DNA of 23,589 bases. It comes from Phaeoceros laevis. Its lineage: Eukaryota > Anthocerotophyta > Anthocerotopsida > Notothyladales. The translations under genes and the position numbers were made by a program. A model generated the notes under the pieces. That model was not told where the DNA came from and did no database searches. It saw nothing but the letters and a program-made list of their open reading frames with translations. Numbering within the stretch: the first letter of the stretch is position 1; each line of letters begins with the position of its first letter. This document shows, one piece after another, positions 1-9,373 of the stretch. The stretch is taken from positions 1 to 23,589 of the forward strand of contig JBNGIQ010007603.1 of assembly GCA_049999765.1 (NCBI GenBank), written 5' to 3'.

Positions 1-482
1 GTCAGTGCAGACGAAACAAAGAAATGATACTTGCGTTACATGTATATATTACTTTATATAGCTTTGTAGATTTATAATCTTTTTTTTTGTTGCATGGTAT
101 CTTTTTCCAATGGCCTTCAAATCATTTAGAGCATCTTTTTTCAAGTTGTGCTCTTTTAGATTTCTATCATGTTTTAGCGTTCTAATGTGTATTTCTAAAA
201 CCATACAAACATGGTAAAGTGACCAAAGTTCAAAAAGGTTGTTAGGGATTCGAAGTATGACTTGCTGAACAACAAAGTTTAACATACATAATTTGTAAAA
301 GCCATTGATACAGAATGGCCACCGAAATAGTTTGTTCCTATTAAATAGATCACATATTATACGTGCTCAAAATAATTATATAATATTAGTTTCAATAGAG
401 CTATAGAGCTTGTCAACCATTGTTCAAAGTATATGAATAATAATCGCTCGGAATTGCCCTTGCCAAAAGGAGATAGCTTGTA
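1..482. other. AT-rich flank without a recognisable gene
   Basis: This stretch is strongly AT-rich. I see no conserved protein motif on either strand. A 78-codon open frame on the minus strand (49-285) is lysine- and asparagine-rich and resembles nothing I know, so I treat it as chance. The DNA probably serves as the upstream region of the gene starting at 483, but I could not single out a convincing TATA box. Confidence 0.5.
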
Positions 483-1097
483 ATGATAAATGTGTTTCAC
501 AATATAACAATGGCTAAAAGCAATTTAGAGGGACTATTTCTCTTTCTGCTCCTACTACTAATGTTGAAGATTCATGAGGCAGCCATTTACTTTCCAGGAG
601 AAATTCACTGCCTTGAAGACAACAAAGATCAAGGGGATACCATGAGATTTACCAGAAAACTATCGGCACTCACCACATTGGTGGAAGGGGAAAATTTCAC
701 GCAAGCAATGCTCCTGATTGGACACGGGAGATGGGTTGAAGTAGACACAACAATACTAATGGAAAGACATTTTGTCACATATGCAGCAGGCAAGGGATAT
801 TCATTAGTTGAACCTGGTATAGACATTGTCATCCCCTACATGGCTGAGCATGTGTTAAAAGGTTGTTTGACCGAGGCTAAGCTAGCATTGAATGCGTGTG
901 ACTTTGATGCTAATGGAGGATATATTTCTATGTTTGAAAATAGTGACTCCGGAGAGGATAGCTGCCCTGCAGAGGACTCCAACATGCGTAGGTGCTCTCT
1001 TGGATTTGACAACAGAAAGAGCATACTTTATAACATTCTTAATTGTGGATTTGAAGATTGCATCAAATACTTCCCACATAGGTCAATTGTGTACTGA
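483..1097 (+). CDS. Putative secreted cysteine-containing protein, unknown family
   Basis: This is a single open frame of 204 codons. There are two possible starts, Met1 (483) and Met10 (510). The second gives a textbook signal peptide: a short polar start, a Leu-rich core of about 14 residues (18-31), and a likely cleavage near residue 34. The mature part has seven cysteines (43, 128, 139, 161, 171, 188, 193), five of them in the last 70 residues, and one N-glycosylation sequon (Asn71-Phe-Thr). An odd cysteine number leaves one unpaired or implies a missing exon. No transmembrane segment follows the signal, so export to the apoplast is the inference. I do not recognise the family. A faint likeness to RALF peptides (GYIS followed by RRC) does not hold up, because the RALF cysteine spacing is absent. 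The base composition is AT-richer than the other genes here. Confidence 0.55.
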   Translation: MINVFHNITMAKSNLEGLFLFLLLLLMLKIHEAAIYFPGEIHCLEDNKDQGDTMRFTRKLSALTTLVEGENFTQAMLLIGHGRWVEVDTTILMERHFVTYAAGKGYSLVEPGIDIVIPYMAEHVLKGCLTEAKLALNACDFDANGGYISMFENSDSGEDSCPAEDSNMRRCSLGFDNRKSILYNILNCGFEDCIKYFPHRSIVY

Positions 1098-2041
1098 ATA
1101 TTGACTAGTTGTACAAAACATATCATAACACCATTTTTGGAGCGTTTGATTTTATTCAGGGAGGAATTCCTCATCTCAGTTACATTCCTCCTCATCTTAG
1201 TTACAATGATAAGAACACCATTTTTGAAAAATATGAATTTGCCTTAAATTTTTGATTGTTTGGTAAGAAGATTCACCCAGTAATATTTTTAGAAAAAAAG
1301 GTATAAACTTCAATTCTGCAATNNNNNNNNNNNNNNNNNNNNNNNNNNNNNNNNNNNNNNNNNNNNNNNNNNNNNNNNNNNNNNNNNNNNNNNNNNNNNN
1401 NNNNNNNNNNNNNNNNNNNNNNTGAAAACCTGGACTCCAATCCACAAGGCGGATGCCCTGGAAGCTTCTTGATGGGAAATAATTCTTCACTTGGGGAGGA
1501 AGAATTCTCACCTGATTGCAGGCCAATGCAGGGTGGCTCCGATGAACTTGCACAGTCGTACTTAGCGTACTGTATACTAACTGTGAACACCGTTGAACAG
1601 TCAATGAAATCTTTTGCAGGCAGGTTGCGGGGCCTACGCCTACGCCGCGGAATGTGTCTTGTCTCGTTATCTCTCTCCCTGCTAGACTACATACAACACA
1701 ACATGTGGACATTATACTACCCCCACCCACCATTCCCGGCCAAGCTAAGGTCGCCACACTGCCACAGGCTGGCCGGGTCTGTCGCATATGCCTTTAGGGC
1801 GAGGAGCGCAGCTCGGTGCTAGCAGTGGCATCGATGTCCCTGGAGGTAGGCGGGGAGCATGGTTCGGCCTTCTGCGACCTTGGATTGGTAGTTTGTGGAT
1901 TTGACGCTGCTATTTCCAGACTGGAATCTGCCCAAGCTCAGGTGTCCGTTTCCCTAGTAGATCGAGAAGACCGTGAGCTAAGCTGGCTCAGGAGAATGCG
2001 CACGGCATAGAGCTGGAGGCGGTCGCCTGGGCGGCGGCGCA
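1098..2041. other. Intergenic stretch with repeat-like sequence and assembly gap
   Basis: No gene is supported here. At 1130-1225 short repeats occur: the string ACACCATTTTTG appears twice, and a CCTCATCT/TAGTTAC motif appears twice, as in degenerate miniature transposons. The N gap follows. The part 1430-2041 has open frames on both strands without known motifs. Exons for the ectodomain of the kinase starting at 2042 could lie in it or in the gap, but I found no cysteine-rich wall-associated-kinase pattern. Confidence 0.4.
1323..1422. other. Assembly gap of exactly 100 N
   Basis: One hundred consecutive N residues, the conventional placeholder for a gap of unknown size. The true distance between the secreted-protein gene and the kinase gene is therefore unknown, and upstream exons could be missing. 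Confidence 0.98.
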
Positions 2042-3445
2042 ATGTGCATCAATTTCATCCCTCTCATTTCTCTAGCAGGGGTGGTGGTCATCTTGCCAAT
2101 CGTCTTTGGAGCGCAGTACAGCGCTGTGTCCATCTGCCTCGTCCTGGTGTCGGCGCCGGTAGGGTACTGGGGATGGAGGTGCGTTTCTGGCTGGCAGGCC
2201 AAGGCGGCTCCCACTGCAGCATCTCAAGCTGGCTCAAGCGAGCAGACTAGGCGGGCATCTTCGCTGTTCGAGCAGTCGGCGGGCGGTGGGGTGCAGCTGA
2301 ACTGCAAGATCTTCAGGCTGGAGGAGCTGGAGCGAGCCACTCAGGGGTTCTCGCGGGAAGCAGAGATCGGGAGGGGAGGGTTCGGGACCGTGTTCAAGGG
2401 GACGCTGGAGGACGGGACCGTGGTGGCTGTCAAGCGCACCAGGAATCCAGGGGAAGACGATCTGCAGCAGTTCGTGAACGAGGTGTCCATCTTGTCGCAG
2501 GTGAACCATCGCAGCCTGGTGAAGCTGCTGGGATGCTGCCTGGACCTGGACGTGCCGCTCCTGGTGTGCGAGTTCGTGGCCAACGGGACGCTTCAGGACC
2601 ACCTCGCTCGCTCGCCGCCTACCCTGGACTGGGCGAAGCGATTCAACATCGCGATCCAGACGGCGGAGGCGATCAAGTACCTGCACGTCCAGGCCACCCC
2701 GCCCATCTTCCACAGAGACGTGAAATCGGCCAACATCCTGCTGGACGGCGGCTTCAATGCCAAGGTCGCGGATTTCGGCATCTCGAAGCTGGTGGATTTG
2801 GACGCCACTCATGTGTCGACGGCGGTGAAGGGCACTCCTGGGTACCTCGATCCCGAGTACTTCCACAATTTCCAGCTCACTGACAAGTCGGATGTCTACA
2901 GCTTCGGGGTGGTGTTGCTGGAAATCATCACTGCGAGGAAGCCGATCGACATGCAGCGCACCGGGCTGGAGCAGAATCTGGCTGTGTCTTCGGTTCCTGT
3001 GGTGAAGAGTGGCAAAGTGGAGGACATCCTGGACGAGCGCTTGTCGCAGTCTGTCACTGAGAAGGAAATTGAGTCCATTAGGGCTGTTGCTCAGGTACAT
3101 TTCGTTCATCATGCATTTCGAGATGTGCTGGTGGAGCTTCGTCGTTCTCTGAGAATGGAATTCCCTTGAACTGACCACGTTTCTGATTACGAGCAGGTTG
3201 CTGTGGCTTGTCTCGCTTCTGAGAGAACAACAAGACCATCCATGAACCAAGTTTTGGAGATGCTCTTGCAGATCCGAGGATCCTCATTAAGGGCACAGGA
3301 TTTTTATGACAAGGCAGATGTGTTCAACTGGCAGGCTGCGGTTGCATCCAAGACACAGATGCTCAGGGTTGCACTTGGTTCCTCCACCGAAGAGTCTTCT
3401 TCCAGCGTCGTCTCGAGTGATGCAACACCAGTTAGCCCAAGATAA
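2042..3445 (+). CDS. Wall-associated-kinase-like receptor-like protein kinase (WAKL15/20 type)
   Basis: Two exons, 2042-3094 and 3197-3445, with a 102-bp phase-0 GT-AG intron, give 433 residues. The frame continues correctly across the junction (…IRAVAQ into VAVACLASERTTRPSM…). Two hydrophobic stretches (about 8-24 and 28-45) form a membrane segment at the N terminus. The kinase domain is complete: glycine loop IGRGGFGTV (109-117), catalytic Lys131, helix-C Glu147, HRDVKSAN (224-231), DFG (244-246), GTPGYLDPEY, and DVYSFGVVLLEI. It is an RD-type Ser/Thr kinase and should be active. The stretch NHRSLVKLLGCCLDLDVPLL is typical of the Arabidopsis WAKL15/20 group. Members of that family normally carry a galacturonan-binding ectodomain; here none is visible, so either upstream exons were missed (gap at 1323) or this is a truncated, receptor-like cytoplasmic form. 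The Ser-rich tail may be a phosphorylation target. Confidence 0.88.
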
Positions 3446-4605
3446 CAGTTGCCCATGGATATCGATTCTGAGCTGAAGTTTGCACACGGTTTTTATCCTC
3501 TTTCCGCTGTCTCTTCGTCATCTTTAGGGTGCAAGCAGAGGTGCTGTGAGGATGGGTCCAGTACCTGGATTTGAACACCACATGGCTGGAAGGAGCAGGA
3601 GGGGAAGACTAACGAGATGGGTCCCCAACCCTTGATGCTGCAGGTGAACCTACTGATGATTATTCATGATGATCCACCTGATGAGCCAGACCCCGGGCCC
3701 GGGCTATGGGCCACCCTGTCAAAGATCCACACTGCTCGGTAGACTTGCCTGGACATGGCCTTCTGTGCAAGACCCACACTTCTGCAAAAAAAAAAAAGGG
3801 TCTTGATGGACGAAGGCTATTGAATCAATCTCTGCCTGGCTTGGTTTTGCGCACTGCTACCAACCTGACACTTGGAGACTCATGATCAGTGAAGGTAGAG
3901 CAAACCAAACAGGACTAGGGAGCAAGTCTATACTACCTCATGGAAAGTGAAGAAGCAACCACTTTGTGTGCATGTTACCGAGGTCAGGTCATTCAGAATC
4001 AATGAATAATCGATATACACATCATCACTTCTTGCGAAACCTTGCCAGTTGACTACATATACAGCAGGGTTGAGCCCTCAGGCTCGTGTCAGGCAGGCTC
4101 AATTCATGGTCTCTCTGTGAAAGAGCAATGTGTGTGTTTACCAAGGTCCGGATGTACAGTAGAATATATGGCTTCCGTGCACTGGCAGAAACACGCCAGC
4201 GATTCGTCCAAGCAGCTACATCCTAGGCCTAAAGTGGCACACACGGTCTTCTCAGTACGGGGTTTGCAGAACAGACAAGGCCTTCAGGTTGCAGCTGGTG
4301 AAAAATAATCCAATATTAGTATTCCACCTACCCTGGGACCAATGTCCTGATGCTCGAATGCCGTTGCCCAAACCAGAAATGGTACATGTATAGTTTGAAG
4401 TCCATTTCAGACCTCAAAGAGAATTCCTCTTTCAATTTTTTCCAAGCATGATAGTACAAGTTTCCTTCCTTGAAGCTAGCTGGAGATGGTAAGTTGCAAG
4501 CAGAACTGCTTTATACCAGCTGGTCAGAGACCTGCTTCTGCAATTCCCCTCGCTGTTGGTTGGCTGCTGGATGTGCACACTTGTGGGTAGCGGAAGAGCA
4601 ATTAG
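3446..4605. other. Intergenic region downstream of the kinase
   Basis: This should hold the 3' UTR of the kinase gene and the upstream region of the E2-like/F-box gene. Visible landmarks are a perfect GC palindrome (CCCGGGCCCGGG, 3692-3703) and a run of 12 A (3786-3797). Open frames at 4042-4308 and 4470-4682 lack recognisable motifs, and I do not call them genes. Confidence 0.5.
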
Positions 4606-6871
4606 ATGGAGCGAAGGCTGGAGAAGGGCCTGGAGGAACTGAGAGAATACCCGTTGTTGAATGTGGCAGGGGCGCCGCTTGAGAAAAATGAGTACGATCG
4701 TCGCGAGTGGCATGTGAACGTGAGGAGCTCCGCGGAGGAGGGTCCGCTGAAGGGGGTAGTCTTCCATGTCGTGCTCATCTTCCCGCTCTGTGAGTATCCC
4801 TTACAAGCCCCTGGAGACTCCTACTTCTGCACTCCTCTGCCGCACCCGGACACAGTGGAGCACTTCCTCAAGGAACGGGGCTTCTGGTCGTGGAGCCGGG
4901 TGCCTGGTTTTGAGAGATGGACGCAGACGTACAGTGTGCGGACCTTGCTCCACCGGTTGCAGACGCTGTTTATGATGGAGGACCGATCGGTTTCGAGCGA
5001 TTTGGAGAGGGTGGCGGATATGGCCCGGAAATTCCAGTGCAAAAAGTGCAGGCATACGGGGGGAGCTCCGTTCCCCGAGTTTCCGACCCCCGAGCAAGTG
5101 CAAGCCTCATCGCAGAGCTTGAAGACGAAGAAGACGGTGGTGTCTCGGCCTGAGGTGAAGGTGAGCTTGCCGGTTTGGTGTGCGGCCCAGCAGCAGCGGA
5201 CATGCTTGGCCTCCAAGGACAAAGCATTCCAGGGTTTAGGGTTTTGTGGTGGGGAGGTGCAGGAGACTGTCAGCAGCTCTACTTTTGGAGCTTCTTCTAC
5301 GAGTTATGGAGGACAGCAAGAAGAGATTGCCGCCCCCGGGGGCATGGGAGCCTTGGAAACTATGCCTCAGGACCATCTTGAGACTGTCCTCACTGCGTTA
5401 CCTTACAGGGATTATTGCGCTCTTTCCATGACATGCCGCAGGTTGAGAGCTGTGTGTGAGGATGGGAACATGTGGAAAATTCGATTGCAGAAGCACTATC
5501 CTTCCTCTTCCTTGGCAGGGAAGTCGATGGATGACTGGAAGTACGCTTATATGTTGGAGCTATGCAACACGCCGGGGGGTGCTTTACGCTGCTGTGAGAC
5601 CCAGTTAACACATGAGGAAGACATGTTGGCCCTCCAGCTCCTGTTCAACGGCAATGAAAAGGATCCGAATCCAGCTATCACCATTGGGTCTTTGTCGGCA
5701 TTTGATAAATATCAGCGCCATTCCCGCAATTTGATGGTGTTTCCACTTTACATCACAGCTGATCACTTCAAGGGGGCACTGCCTTTCAGCAGAAGCATCA
5801 CCCCGAATATAAAGTTTTTTGATACAGGCCCTGGAGTGGACTTGTTGCCATTTGCAAGACTACTGGACGGAATGGTTGCTATTCTGTGTTCCCACGACGA
5901 CATCCAAACCATAGACCGTGTCATCGAGGCCTACTGCTTGATGCACCGTTTGTGCCTTGCTATTTGTGACCGTTACGATCTTTGGGGTCAGGCAGACAAG
6001 CTGGTGAAGCAATTGACTCACAATCTGCAGGCAAGGAGAGAAGGAATTCCAAGGGGCAAAGAGTGGAGAGTTTCGAAACCTTTGGCACAATCCTGGCTCT
6101 ACTCAGCCTGTGCGCAAGCGAAGAGACTACCTGGAAAGCAGCTATACGACCTTTGATATGTGAGATGCTGTGCACCACCGTACCCTGGATCTGCAAGGGT
6201 AACCCGCAGCTGGTGCAGAACTTGAAGGCTCTCACATCTCACATCAATCCGGAGCATTGGTGTGGCTGTGAATACCACCCTTGGAACTGGTGGCGTAAGT
6301 TACTCTTCAGCACATTTAAAGCGCCGGATGAACATGTTCATCCTCCTCATCGTGCTCAGACCCTGTGCAAAGGCGACTTTGCTTTGTTGCGGGCAGCATG
6401 GGACGCAGCTCAAGGACCCATCCGACTTTGCCTGCTGCACCGGGGATTCCTCCATAATGTGGCTCGCCCACCGGGACTCTTTGTGGAGGATGTTGCCTGC
6501 CGCTATGACGCCCTGTATGAGATGCTGATCAAGACCAGGCTGCAGGAGCACATCCAGGCTGTCAAGGGAGTGAGCTACGACTGGTGCTTCTTCTTTCGGA
6601 CCATCGGCCTGGAAATTCTGACGCCTCAATATCTCACGGGCTTCCTTGGTACAGCGTGGAAAAAGTTGAATCCGAAGCTTCACAACCACTGGGACCGTGA
6701 TTTGTTCTGGAAACCACACTTGTGAGTCCGCTTGGTGAATTGTTAGATGATTATCTTGCCTTTTGTGACAGCTATGCGAATAATGGCCGCTTCTACTTGG
6801 GCAGATGGGCCTTCAGTATTACGATTCCGGTGAGGACTGGTGGTACCGGGACTAGTGATAGGAGCGGCTAG
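4606..6871 (+). CDS. E2-like (UEV-type) / F-box fusion protein, frame broken near 6.0 kb
   Basis: The start is fixed by an in-frame TAG directly before ATG 4606. Residues 4-123 read as an E2 ubiquitin-conjugating fold: an N-terminal helix, FHVVLIFPLCEYPLQAP (53-69), HPD (80-82, where E2s have HPN), and TYSVRTLLHRLQTL (108-121) as the following helix. The catalytic Cys expected shortly after HPN is absent, so it should act like inactive E2 variants. Cys145-x2-Cys148-x-His150 may bind a metal. An F-box spans about 250-292 (ETMPQDHLETVLTALPYRDY), suggesting SKP1 binding in an SCF ligase. The C-terminal 400 or so residues are unknown. The first frame runs to a stop at 6156, but coding sense moves to another frame from about 6060 to 6721, by either a 1-nt indel or a 50-nt intron (6004-6053). 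A second 50-nt GT-AG intron (6722-6771) joins a last exon ending at TAG 6869-6871. Expected length is about 720-740 residues. Confidence 0.72.
6722..6771 (+). other. Likely 50-bp terminal intron of the E2-like/F-box gene
   Basis: A consensus donor GTGAGT (6722) and a pyrimidine-rich acceptor ending TTTTGTGACAG (6771) bound this segment. Splicing here avoids the TGA at 6723 and continues the protein as LFWKPHF then YANNGRFYLGRWAFSI, a natural-looking C terminus that stops at 6871. Without splicing the protein ends in WKPHL. The intron is shorter than usual for flowering plants. Confidence 0.6.
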
Positions 6872-6999
6872 CCCATGCTGGCAGTGGCATGTGGAGGGGC
6901 AGCTGCTGATAAGATGTGGGAAATGATCATGAGGCTGTGAAGTCGTTGAGCACTACCCATGCCATGGCCAGCTGAAGGCAGGAAAGCGCTTGCCAATGG

Positions 7000-7031
7000 A
7001 CATTTCAGATGTGCTAGGACATTTCAGATGT
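7000..7031. repeat. Short tandem duplication
   Basis: The string GGACATTTCAGATGTG occurs twice about 20 bp apart. It lies in the roughly 630-bp spacer (6872-7503) between the F-box gene and the first germin-like gene, where I see no gene. Confidence 0.6.
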
Positions 7032-7227
7032 GTGAAGCACAGCTTGGCGATTTCTCAAACATGCTTACAAGTTTGCACATCTCGGCAACTAAAAAACTGG
7101 AGTGAAGATCTATCCTTGGTAGGTACTCGTCTGCTTGGATATCAGCCTGATGGCAGGAATTACATCAGCATCCGACATTTGTAATTCACCCTAGAGTGAC
7201 GCGGAAAAGCCAAGCAGCCCAGCACTT

Positions 7228-7267
7228 GCTCTAGATAGCAAGGCAGCGCTCTAGATAGCAAGGCAGC
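7228..7267. repeat. Perfect 20-bp tandem duplication
   Basis: The unit GCTCTAGATAGCAAGGCAGC is repeated exactly (7228-7247 and 7248-7267). A degenerate third copy, CTCTAGCAAGGCAGC, lies near 7392. It sits downstream of the convergently read ends of two genes. Confidence 0.9.
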
Positions 7268-7289
7268 TAAATCACTACAGATAACTAGC

Positions 7290-7363
7290 AGATCTATCCT
7301 TGTCCAGAAGACACTCATTTTAGTTCAGATCTATCCTTGTCCAGAAGACACTCATTTTAGTTC
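7290..7363. repeat. Perfect 37-bp tandem duplication
   Basis: Two identical adjacent 37-bp units, 7290-7326 and 7327-7363, each starting AGATCTATCCTTG and ending TTTTAGTTC. The lack of any difference means a recent duplication. A degraded single match to the unit start (AGATCTATCCTTG) also appears near 7107. Confidence 0.92.
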
Positions 7364-7503
7364 AAATTCTTTTCTGCATCCTGATAGTACTGGCTCTAGC
7401 AAGGCAGCTAACCAGTAAAGCTGACAAGCACCATTCAAGAGTGTCATTACTCTGAGGAGCATCATCTGAAACTAATGGACCGGTGGGAACTGCTTGCCAG
7501 CTT

Positions 7504-8211
7504 TTAAGCATTCTTGAAGATGGCAGATATCGCCTCCGCCTGCTCCGGGGCGATGAGGAACGACTTGGACAGCACGTCCGTGGGAATGCCGCTCCCGAAC
7601 AGCGCCGGCGACAGGAGCTGAATGCCCGGGTTCTGGCTGTTCAACACATTGAGCGTGGCGCAGTGCTTGGTCCCCTGGTTGATCTGGAAATGCAGCAGGC
7701 CGCGGGGGAAGATAAAGGCCTCGCCCTGCTTCACCGTCTTGGCGTAGAGCTTCTGGTCGTTGGTGACGAAGCCCGTGAACACCTCGCCCTGCAGCACGAA
7801 CAGGATCTCGGTGGCCAGGTTATGCGTGTGCGGCACGATCACTCCCCCCGGCGCGATGTCGAGGCGGATGAGCGAAAGGCCCAGGGTGTTGAGCGCCGGC
7901 CAGTCCTGCACCAGCCCGAAGGTGGCGGTGCCGTTGAAGGGGTTGAGGCCCCCCTCGGTCGGGTCGGCCTGGACGGACAGGTTCGGGAACCAGAAGTCGT
8001 CGCTGCTCGCGTTAGCGGCCGGCTTGCAGGGGAAGCCGTTGGTGGTGGCTCCCTTGGCGACGTCGGCGACGCAAAAGTCCTGCAACGGGTCGGGGTCGGC
8101 CGCCATCACCGGCGCCGGTGCGAAGCAGGCCATCGATATGGCAAGCGCTGCTGCCAATGTGGCCGGCTTGAAGAAGAGGTGCATCCCGGCTACCCTCGAC
8201 GCCACTCCCAT
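7504..8211 (-). CDS. Germin-like protein (cupin), secreted
   Basis: An intronless 235-codon gene reads leftward; starting at the second Met (complement of 8182-8184) would give 226 residues, the same length as its sister at 9374. A hydrophobic signal segment ends at APVMA, before the mature start ADPDPLQDFC. The two germin cysteines are Cys47 and Cys62. Cupin box 1 holds the metal ligands in HTHNLATE (His128, His130, Glu135) and box 2 supplies His174 in FPRGLLHFQINQG. Such proteins are apoplastic Mn-binding cupins, often superoxide dismutases or oxalate oxidases; the activity of this one cannot be read from sequence. The residue after HTH is Asn rather than the usual Pro. Sequons include NAS and NGT. 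It faces away from the gene at 9374. Confidence 0.93.
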   Translation of the reverse strand: MGVASRVAGMHLFFKPATLAAALAISMACFAPAPVMAADPDPLQDFCVADVAKGATTNGFPCKPAANASSDDFWFPNLSVQADPTEGGLNPFNGTATFGLVQDWPALNTLGLSLIRLDIAPGGVIVPHTHNLATEILFVLQGEVFTGFVTNDQKLYAKTVKQGEAFIFPRGLLHFQINQGTKHCATLNVLNSQNPGIQLLSPALFGSGIPTDVLSKSFLIAPEQAEAISAIFKNA

Positions 8212-8310
8212 TGCTGCTGTAGAAGAGCAGCTAGCTAGATCGATATCGGTGTCGGGAATCGAGGTCGCCGAGAGAGATTGCCGTCGGAATGGACGAATTT
8301 GAATTCGAGA

Positions 8311-8392
8311 TCGATCGGGAGGGAGGAAACGCAGGAAATGTGGAGCAAAGTCGATCTCGGGAGGGAGGAAATGCAGGAAATGTGGAGCAAAG
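8311..8392. repeat. Imperfect 40/42-bp tandem duplication in 5' leader of left germin-like gene
   Basis: Units at 8311-8350 and 8351-8392 share the core GGGAGGGAGGAAA plus CAGGAAATGTGGAGCAAAG, differing by one substitution and a 2-bp insertion. They lie 100-180 bp upstream of the left germin-like start, so probably in its 5' UTR or core promoter. Confidence 0.85.
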
Positions 8393-8641
8393 AAGAAGAT
8401 GAGCTGATGAGATGAACGAAGGTGGGTGGTGAATGGCCTGTGTGTATGTGGTGCTATATGTAGGTAGCACGCCGTACGAGTGACGACCCGGCAGGTTGGA
8501 AGCGACAGGTTTCGGAGCGAGCAGAGAGGTGCGAGATGGAGGCTTAGGCGCGACGATATATTCTAAAGATGGACGGATTCGCGAGGCATCAGGCGGATAT
8601 GCCCTGGTGTCCAATGGATGGAAGCCTGGCGACGGACGGAC

Positions 8642-8692
8642 GGTCGTTAGTAACCGCGGACGTCCCGGGACGGACGTTGGTAACCGCGGACG
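8642..8692. repeat. GC-rich repeat pair with SacII palindromes
   Basis: Two copies of a 21-bp core, of the form GGWCGTTRGTAACCGCGGACG, begin at 8642 and 8672, 30 bp apart. Each contains the palindrome CCGCGG. Placement in a divergent promoter makes them possible protein-binding sites, but nothing in the sequence proves it. Confidence 0.6.
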
Positions 8693-9373
8693 CTCGCGGG
8701 GCTGGCAACTTCTCTTGAAGTTGCTCCGGAGGTGCGTCCCGAGTTCTACAAGTCAACTAGTCGTTTTTAACAAGTCAAGTATTTTCAAGTTTCAACTCGT
8801 CGTCTTTCATGCTTCAGCTTCTCAGCCTGATGGCCTGATCGCTTTCGGTTGGGGGTATCACTACGGTACACTATCCGTGCGTCTTTAGCCAACTTGTTGG
8901 TCTACATACGATTGCGATTGGTGCTAGATGTTGCCTGCTGACAGGCTGCTATCTAGTCCGTACACAATTACGCCGTACATGTAACTTGACGTACAAGGAG
9001 TTACTACCCAGCACAGAGCTCACAGCTTTCCAGGAAAACTCGCGTCACCTCCCCTTGTTTCCGTGTCGCACGCCCGTTGGCTGGTGAAATGCTTCTTGAC
9101 AATTGTGTAAATTGCCATCCGCCCACCCACCCTTCCTCAAAGCTTCAAATTCTGCTTGAAATCGGCAGTTCATATCATCTCCTCTCCACGCCGGCAGTGG
9201 TCCCCGTGCTCTTCACCTTCCCTCCCTGCTGTGCTCCAGGACGGCCTCAGAATTCTTTCATTCCAGCTCTCAAGGCGGCCCGGGGAGCTCTCGACGTGCA
9301 TTCCGAGCTTACAGCAAGTCCGCAGGCCTGCAGCAGCAGACGTACGTAGCCGATCGAGAGTGAGGCATCCTCG

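Larger units (their letters stand above)
8212..9373. promoter_or_regulatory. Shared upstream region of two divergent germin-like genes
   Basis: The 1162 bp between the two start codons must contain both promoters. A TATA-like CATATAGC on the minus strand (about 8452-8459) would serve the left gene; I found no good TATA box for the right gene. Two repeat pairs, listed separately, lie inside. An open frame at 8496-8888 has no recognisable motifs. Shared regulation of the two genes is an inference from the arrangement. Confidence 0.55.

Noticed and set aside
483-1097. RALF-type peptide hormone
   Set aside because: GYIS and RRC strings are present, but the four-cysteine RALF spacing and the typical mature sequence are not.
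1469-2010. Open frames upstream of the kinase as ectodomain exons
   Set aside because: They lack the cysteine-rich galacturonan-binding pattern of wall-associated kinases and show no convincing splice path into 2042.
2234-3250. Long minus-strand frame of 338 codons
   Set aside because: It is the antisense of the kinase exon, open only because of GC-rich codon bias.
7483-8302. Plus-strand frames across the left germin-like gene
   Set aside because: They are antisense shadows; the minus strand has a full cupin with signal peptide and metal ligands.
8496-8888. 130-codon frame in the divergent promoter region
   Set aside because: No motif, repeat-rich, and overlapping likely regulatory DNA.
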